Positions 60,914 through 64,000 of a stretch of 64,000 nucleotides of DNA are shown here, piece by piece. The notes beneath the pieces are model-generated. The model ran no database searches, had not been told where the DNA came from, and was given only the letters and a program-made list of their open reading frames with translations. The DNA lies in NCBI GenBank assembly GCA_017461235.1, contig JAFTYU010000036.1, positions 1-64,000 of the forward strand. Direction: 5' to 3'. Position numbers and translations under genes: made by a program. Source of the stretch: Clostridia bacterium. Its GTDB lineage: Bacteria; Bacillota; Clostridia; Oscillospirales; Acutalibacteraceae. How positions within the stretch are numbered: the stretch's first letter is position 1; each line of letters opens with the position of its first letter.

Positions 60914-61579
60914 ATGAATAATCTTATTTCTGCCTCCATAATGTGCGCAGACCTTCTTAATATGCAAGGTTCAATTAAAGAGCTTGAAAAAGCAAATGTC
61001 GAATATCTGCACATTGATATTATGGACGGTGATTTTGTACCGAATATCACCTTAGGCTTTGACTTGATAAATGCCGTAAAAAAAGCCACAGATATCCCAT
61101 TGGATATTCATATGATGGTAAACGAACCCGGTCGGTTTATTGAACGGATGAACGTGGATAAAAACGACATTATCTGCATTCATTATGAATCCGATATTCA
61201 TATACACCGCACACTTGAACTCATTAAAAACAAAGGGTGTAAAGCAGGACTTGCAATTAATCCCCACACGCCTGTCGAAAGCGTAAAAAATCTTATGGAT
61301 TACGTTGATATGCTATTGGTTATGACTGTGAGTCCCGGTTTTGCAGGTCAAAAAATTTTCAAGGGTGCCGAAAGGAAAGTAACTGAAGCTTGCACTCTTT
61401 TAAAAGAGTGGGGATACCCTGACACTTTAGTAGAGGTTGACGGCAACATAAGTCCGGAAAACGGCAAAAAAATGCACCGTTGCGGAGCAGATATTTTTGT
61501 TTTAGGTACAAGTTCACTGTTTTTAAAGGATAAATCCATAAATGAAGCCGCAAAGGACTTCAAAGAAATTTTGGGGTGA
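60914..61579 (+). CDS. rpe: Ribulose-phosphate 3-epimerase
   Basis: This TIM-barrel epimerase of 221 residues interconverts D-ribulose 5-phosphate and D-xylulose 5-phosphate. The key motifs are LHIDIMDGDFVPNITLG (His/Asp metal site), DIHMMV (His), MTVSPGFAGQ (phosphate loop) and VEVDGNI (Asp). Some relatives act on allulose 6-phosphate; the proximity to ribokinase makes a pentose or rare-sugar role possible. It is followed 6 bases later by the kinase gene, so they form an operon. Confidence 0.93.
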   Translation: MNNLISASIMCADLLNMQGSIKELEKANVEYLHIDIMDGDFVPNITLGFDLINAVKKATDIPLDIHMMVNEPGRFIERMNVDKNDIICIHYESDIHIHRTLELIKNKGCKAGLAINPHTPVESVKNLMDYVDMLLVMTVSPGFAGQKIFKGAERKVTEACTLLKEWGYPDTLVEVDGNISPENGKKMHRCGADIFVLGTSSLFLKDKSINEAAKDFKEILG

Positions 61580-61585
61580 TACTTT

Positions 61586-62512
61586 ATGTACGGTAATATT
61601 CGCGCCGCCGTTGTGGGCAGTATCAATATGGATCTTATTCTGAAAATGGAAAAGGTCCCTGAGCTTTCCGAAAATGTTTTAGGTACGGATTACGGTTACG
61701 CAAACGGCGGAAAAGGAGCAAATCAGGCAACTGCCCTTGCAATGCTCGGTGCTGATGTAAAAATGATCGGTAAGGTTGCAGATGATGAAAACGGCAAAGC
61801 ATTGCTCGAAAACCTGCAAGGCAAAAATATTGATACTTCCGGCATTGATACCGATGGTAACCAAACCGGTCTCGCGGTTATAATCCTTGACGGAAAAGGC
61901 AGAAACCGAATTGTGGTTTATGAAGGCGCAAATGCACAGATCGACCCAGACAAAGCCGTCAGTCACCTTCTTGACGCCAAACCCGATTTACTTCTCATAC
62001 AGTTTGAAACCAACGAAGATGTTGTTATAAAATGCGTTAACGAAGCCGTTAAAAATAATATTGTAACGGTGATTGACTGCGGGCCTGCCAAAGCATTTAA
62101 TTTAGAAAAAATGCAAGGTGCAACCATTATTTCCCCAAATGAAAGTGAAACACAAGCACTTACAGGCATTTATCCCGAAACCGATGCGGATATTTCAAAG
62201 GCTTCAAGGATTTTAAAGGAGCGGAGTAAGGCTGAGTTTGTTGTCTTAAAATTAGGTGAACGTGGTTGTTCCGTCTGGGATGGTGAAAGCCTGAACATCT
62301 TGCCTTCATACAAAACCACGGTAACAGACACAACTGCCGCAGGCGATTGTTTCACTGCTGCTATGGCTCTTGAATACATAAAAAACGGCAATATTTACAA
62401 TGCCTGTGACATTGGGAACAAAGCAGGCGCAATAGCAGTAAGTCGTATGGGCGCCGCGAGTTCAATGCCAACGTTCGCAGAGATTTCAAACTACTCAATT
62501 AAGGAGTTATAA
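61586..62512 (+). CDS. rbsK: Ribokinase (PfkB family)
   Basis: This sugar kinase of 308 residues has the PfkB start VVGSINMDLILKMEKVPE and the first signature YANGGKGANQATALAMLGA. The catalytic loop is DTTAAGDCFTAAMA (Asp acting as base), and the ATP site includes LKLGERGCSVW. It phosphorylates D-ribose or a similar sugar using ATP. It is encoded with the epimerase and the lipoprotein that follows 2 bases later. No ribose transporter is present in the window. Confidence 0.92.
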   Translation: MYGNIRAAVVGSINMDLILKMEKVPELSENVLGTDYGYANGGKGANQATALAMLGADVKMIGKVADDENGKALLENLQGKNIDTSGIDTDGNQTGLAVIILDGKGRNRIVVYEGANAQIDPDKAVSHLLDAKPDLLLIQFETNEDVVIKCVNEAVKNNIVTVIDCGPAKAFNLEKMQGATIISPNESETQALTGIYPETDADISKASRILKERSKAEFVVLKLGERGCSVWDGESLNILPSYKTTVTDTTAAGDCFTAAMALEYIKNGNIYNACDIGNKAGAIAVSRMGAASSMPTFAEISNYSIKEL

Positions 62513-62514
62513 TT

Positions 62515-63558
62515 ATGAAACGTATTAAATCTTTCATATCCTTATTATTAGTTGCGATTATTATTTTTTCTTTCAGCAGTTGCATAAAACTTGATTTCCT
62601 GAAAAAAGATGAAGAAAACGAAAGCACAACAGTTCCAAGTACCGTGCCCTATGCTTCCGACAGCAATATTGTGCCCGATACACAAGGCGAAACTGTTGTA
62701 TCAGATACCGTTTCCGAAACACAAACCGTAACTCAACCAGTAACACAGACTTATAATCAGCAAAACACACAGTCACAACAGGTTCAGAATACTGTGACAC
62801 CACAAACCACAGTATCTGCTACACAAACTGTTACATCCCTTATTACAGAAACAGGCGTTGCCACATACTCGGCAGAATACAGCGGAAGAACGCAAACTGT
62901 ATTTTATTCACAAAGTATTATTAACAGCACTTCAACATACCCTGTCCTTGTTTTTGCAAACGGTACAGGTTTTGACTATAAATTATATGAAAACCTTCTT
63001 ATTGAATTTGCAGAAGGCGGATATATCGTCGTAGCCAATAATGAAACTATGGCGGCAGACGGCACGGCACAGATAGCATCTCTTGATTTCATAATTTCAG
63101 AAAACAGTAATTCATCAAGCGTGCTTTACAAAAAAATCAACACTGAAAAAGCCGCGGCAGTCGGACACTCGCAAGGTGGCAGAAGCGCAGTCAACGCAGC
63201 GGCAAAGGACTCAAGATTTGATTGTGTTCTTTCTTTAGCAGGAAGCAACTATACCGAAGAAGCTGAATTGCTCTCTACCCCTGCTCTGTTTATGGCAGGT
63301 ACAAGAGATATGATAGTAAATGCCGATAAATGGGTGAAGCCTGCTTATGATGTTGCAAAAGGCCCTGCAGTTTACGTTTCATTGGTAAACGGCGTACATA
63401 CAAGCTGCTGCAATAATCCCGAAACTTATACGGTTTATGCAATACAGTGGTTTGATATATGGCTCAAAAATGATACAAACGCAAAAGCAACTTTCAGAAA
63501 CGGCGGCACTTTGGCTAATGACAGCGCCTGGACGGAATTCAGTTGCAAAAACATATAA
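62515..63558 (+). CDS. Lipoprotein with alpha/beta-hydrolase domain
   Basis: A type II signal peptide with lipobox (IIIFSFSSC, Cys near residue 23) anchors the 347-residue protein to the outer face of the membrane. A Thr/Gln-rich linker (about 35-120) is followed by an alpha/beta-hydrolase fold with the nucleophile elbow GHSQGGRSA. It resembles dienelactone-hydrolase- or chlorophyllase-type esterases. FMAGTRDMIVNAD and NGVHTSCC may bear the other catalytic residues. It follows ribokinase but need not be part of the same pathway. Confidence 0.83.
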   Translation: MKRIKSFISLLLVAIIIFSFSSCIKLDFLKKDEENESTTVPSTVPYASDSNIVPDTQGETVVSDTVSETQTVTQPVTQTYNQQNTQSQQVQNTVTPQTTVSATQTVTSLITETGVATYSAEYSGRTQTVFYSQSIINSTSTYPVLVFANGTGFDYKLYENLLIEFAEGGYIVVANNETMAADGTAQIASLDFIISENSNSSSVLYKKINTEKAAAVGHSQGGRSAVNAAAKDSRFDCVLSLAGSNYTEEAELLSTPALFMAGTRDMIVNADKWVKPAYDVAKGPAVYVSLVNGVHTSCCNNPETYTVYAIQWFDIWLKNDTNAKATFRNGGTLANDSAWTEFSCKNI

Positions 63559-63657
63559 TTTCAAAGTATATTTCAACAAAAATCTTTTTAAATAAACACT
63601 CATTTATAACAGATTTTTAGAACATTTTTCAGTAATTAAAAAATTACTTTGTCGCCC

Positions 63658-63686
63658 TTGACAATCACGTTAAACAGTTTTAAAAT
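63658..63686 (+). promoter_or_regulatory. Promoter of purC
   Basis: TTGACA (63658-63663) and TAAAAT (63681-63686) are 17 bases apart on the plus strand. No purine riboswitch core was seen in the 183 bases before purC. Confidence 0.72.
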
Positions 63687-63741
63687 TCATTATGTAAATA
63701 AATTGATGCTACTGCACAGAGCGGTAAAAGGAGCGTTTAAA

Positions 63742-64000
63742 ATGAACAAAATTTATGAAGGCAAAACAAAAGACGTTTATGAACTTGATAACGGCAACGT
63801 AATGCTTAAGTTCAAAGACGATTGCACAGGCAAAGACGGCGTTTTTGATCCCGGTGAAAATACTGTTGGTCTTACTATCGAAGGTATCGGTAAAGAAAAC
63901 CTTAAAACTTCTATTTACTACTTTGATATGCTCAAAGAAGCAGGCATCAAAACACACTACGTGAGTGCAGATATTGAGAATGCTACTATGGAAGTTCTTC
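63742..64000 (+). CDS. purC: Phosphoribosylaminoimidazole-succinocarboxamide synthase (C-terminus off the window)
   Basis: The SAICAR synthetase of purine biosynthesis joins CAIR and aspartate with ATP. The first 86 residues are present and begin [18 protein letters not shown], the typical GKTKxVY ATP-binding start. [19 protein letters not shown] and [18 protein letters not shown] match the family. AAAAGGAG lies eight bases before ATG. Confidence 0.93.
   Translation, partial: MNKIYEGKTKDVYELDNGNVMLKFKDDCTGKDGVFDPGENTVGLTIEGIGKENLKTSIYYFDMLKEAGIKTHYVSADIENATMEVL

Overview
The window looks like chromosome of a low-GC Clostridia-type Bacillota, probably an uncultured gut anaerobe. This is inferred from AT-rich composition, strong AGGAGG-type ribosome binding sites with frequent TTG/GTG starts, many Rho-independent terminators, and gene content (type VII secretion, GH127/GH95-like/GH106-like glycosidases, ferredoxin-thioredoxin reductase-like protein, no respiratory genes). 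No tRNA, rRNA, CRISPR array, transposase or integrase was seen.

1-1943: the end of an ABC ATPase with its TetR regulator, a cluster of repeated TGTCGTAAA sites, and an MGMT-like protein. 1978-12462: a six-gene minus-strand glycan operon (LRR protein, MFS-like transporter, metallophosphoesterase, beta-helix protein, NPP-type phosphodiesterase, TIM-barrel glycosidase). Divergent to it is a GH27 alpha-galactosidase, followed by a Gfo/Idh/MocA dehydrogenase and an AraC regulator. 12498-14097: a MATE transporter behind an apparent leader-peptide attenuator. 14470-24946: a cyclase, a GH106-like glycosidase and an MFS transporter; a redox operon (ABM, ferredoxin-type reductase, phytoene-desaturase-like protein); and divergent FAD oxidoreductase, sialidase-like and TfoX-like genes. 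25470-32264: GH95-like and GH127 enzymes, a frameshifted MFS transporter and a membrane-anchored metallophosphoesterase. The glycosidases have no visible signal peptides, so they probably act inside the cell on imported oligosaccharides.

32406-42147: smaller genes, including a PcfJ-like protein, a two-gene unit with a uracil-DNA-glycosylase-like first gene, two unknown genes, a CbxX/EccA-like AAA ATPase, a WYL regulator, a GNAT plus P-loop kinase pair behind a second leader-peptide attenuator, and a thioredoxin/FTR pair.

42304-60079 is the most distinctive region: one long minus-strand operon encoding a type VII secretion system. It holds EssC with an FHA domain and three ATPase modules, a YukD/EsaB ubiquitin-like protein, five WXG100-sized proteins, and two cysteine-peptidase-like candidate effectors. 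The same operon carries three Ser/Thr kinases, a PP2C phosphatase, and a membrane protein with a repeated DEKTVGAF-type motif. Related motifs recur beside the kinase domains of two of the kinases. I infer a phospho-switch in which kinases phosphorylate these threonines, the EssC FHA domain reads them, and the PP2C resets them. EssA, EssB and EsaA were not recognised.

60374-64000: an XRE-like regulator divergent from essC, ribulose-phosphate 3-epimerase, ribokinase, a lipoprotein hydrolase, and the start of purC.
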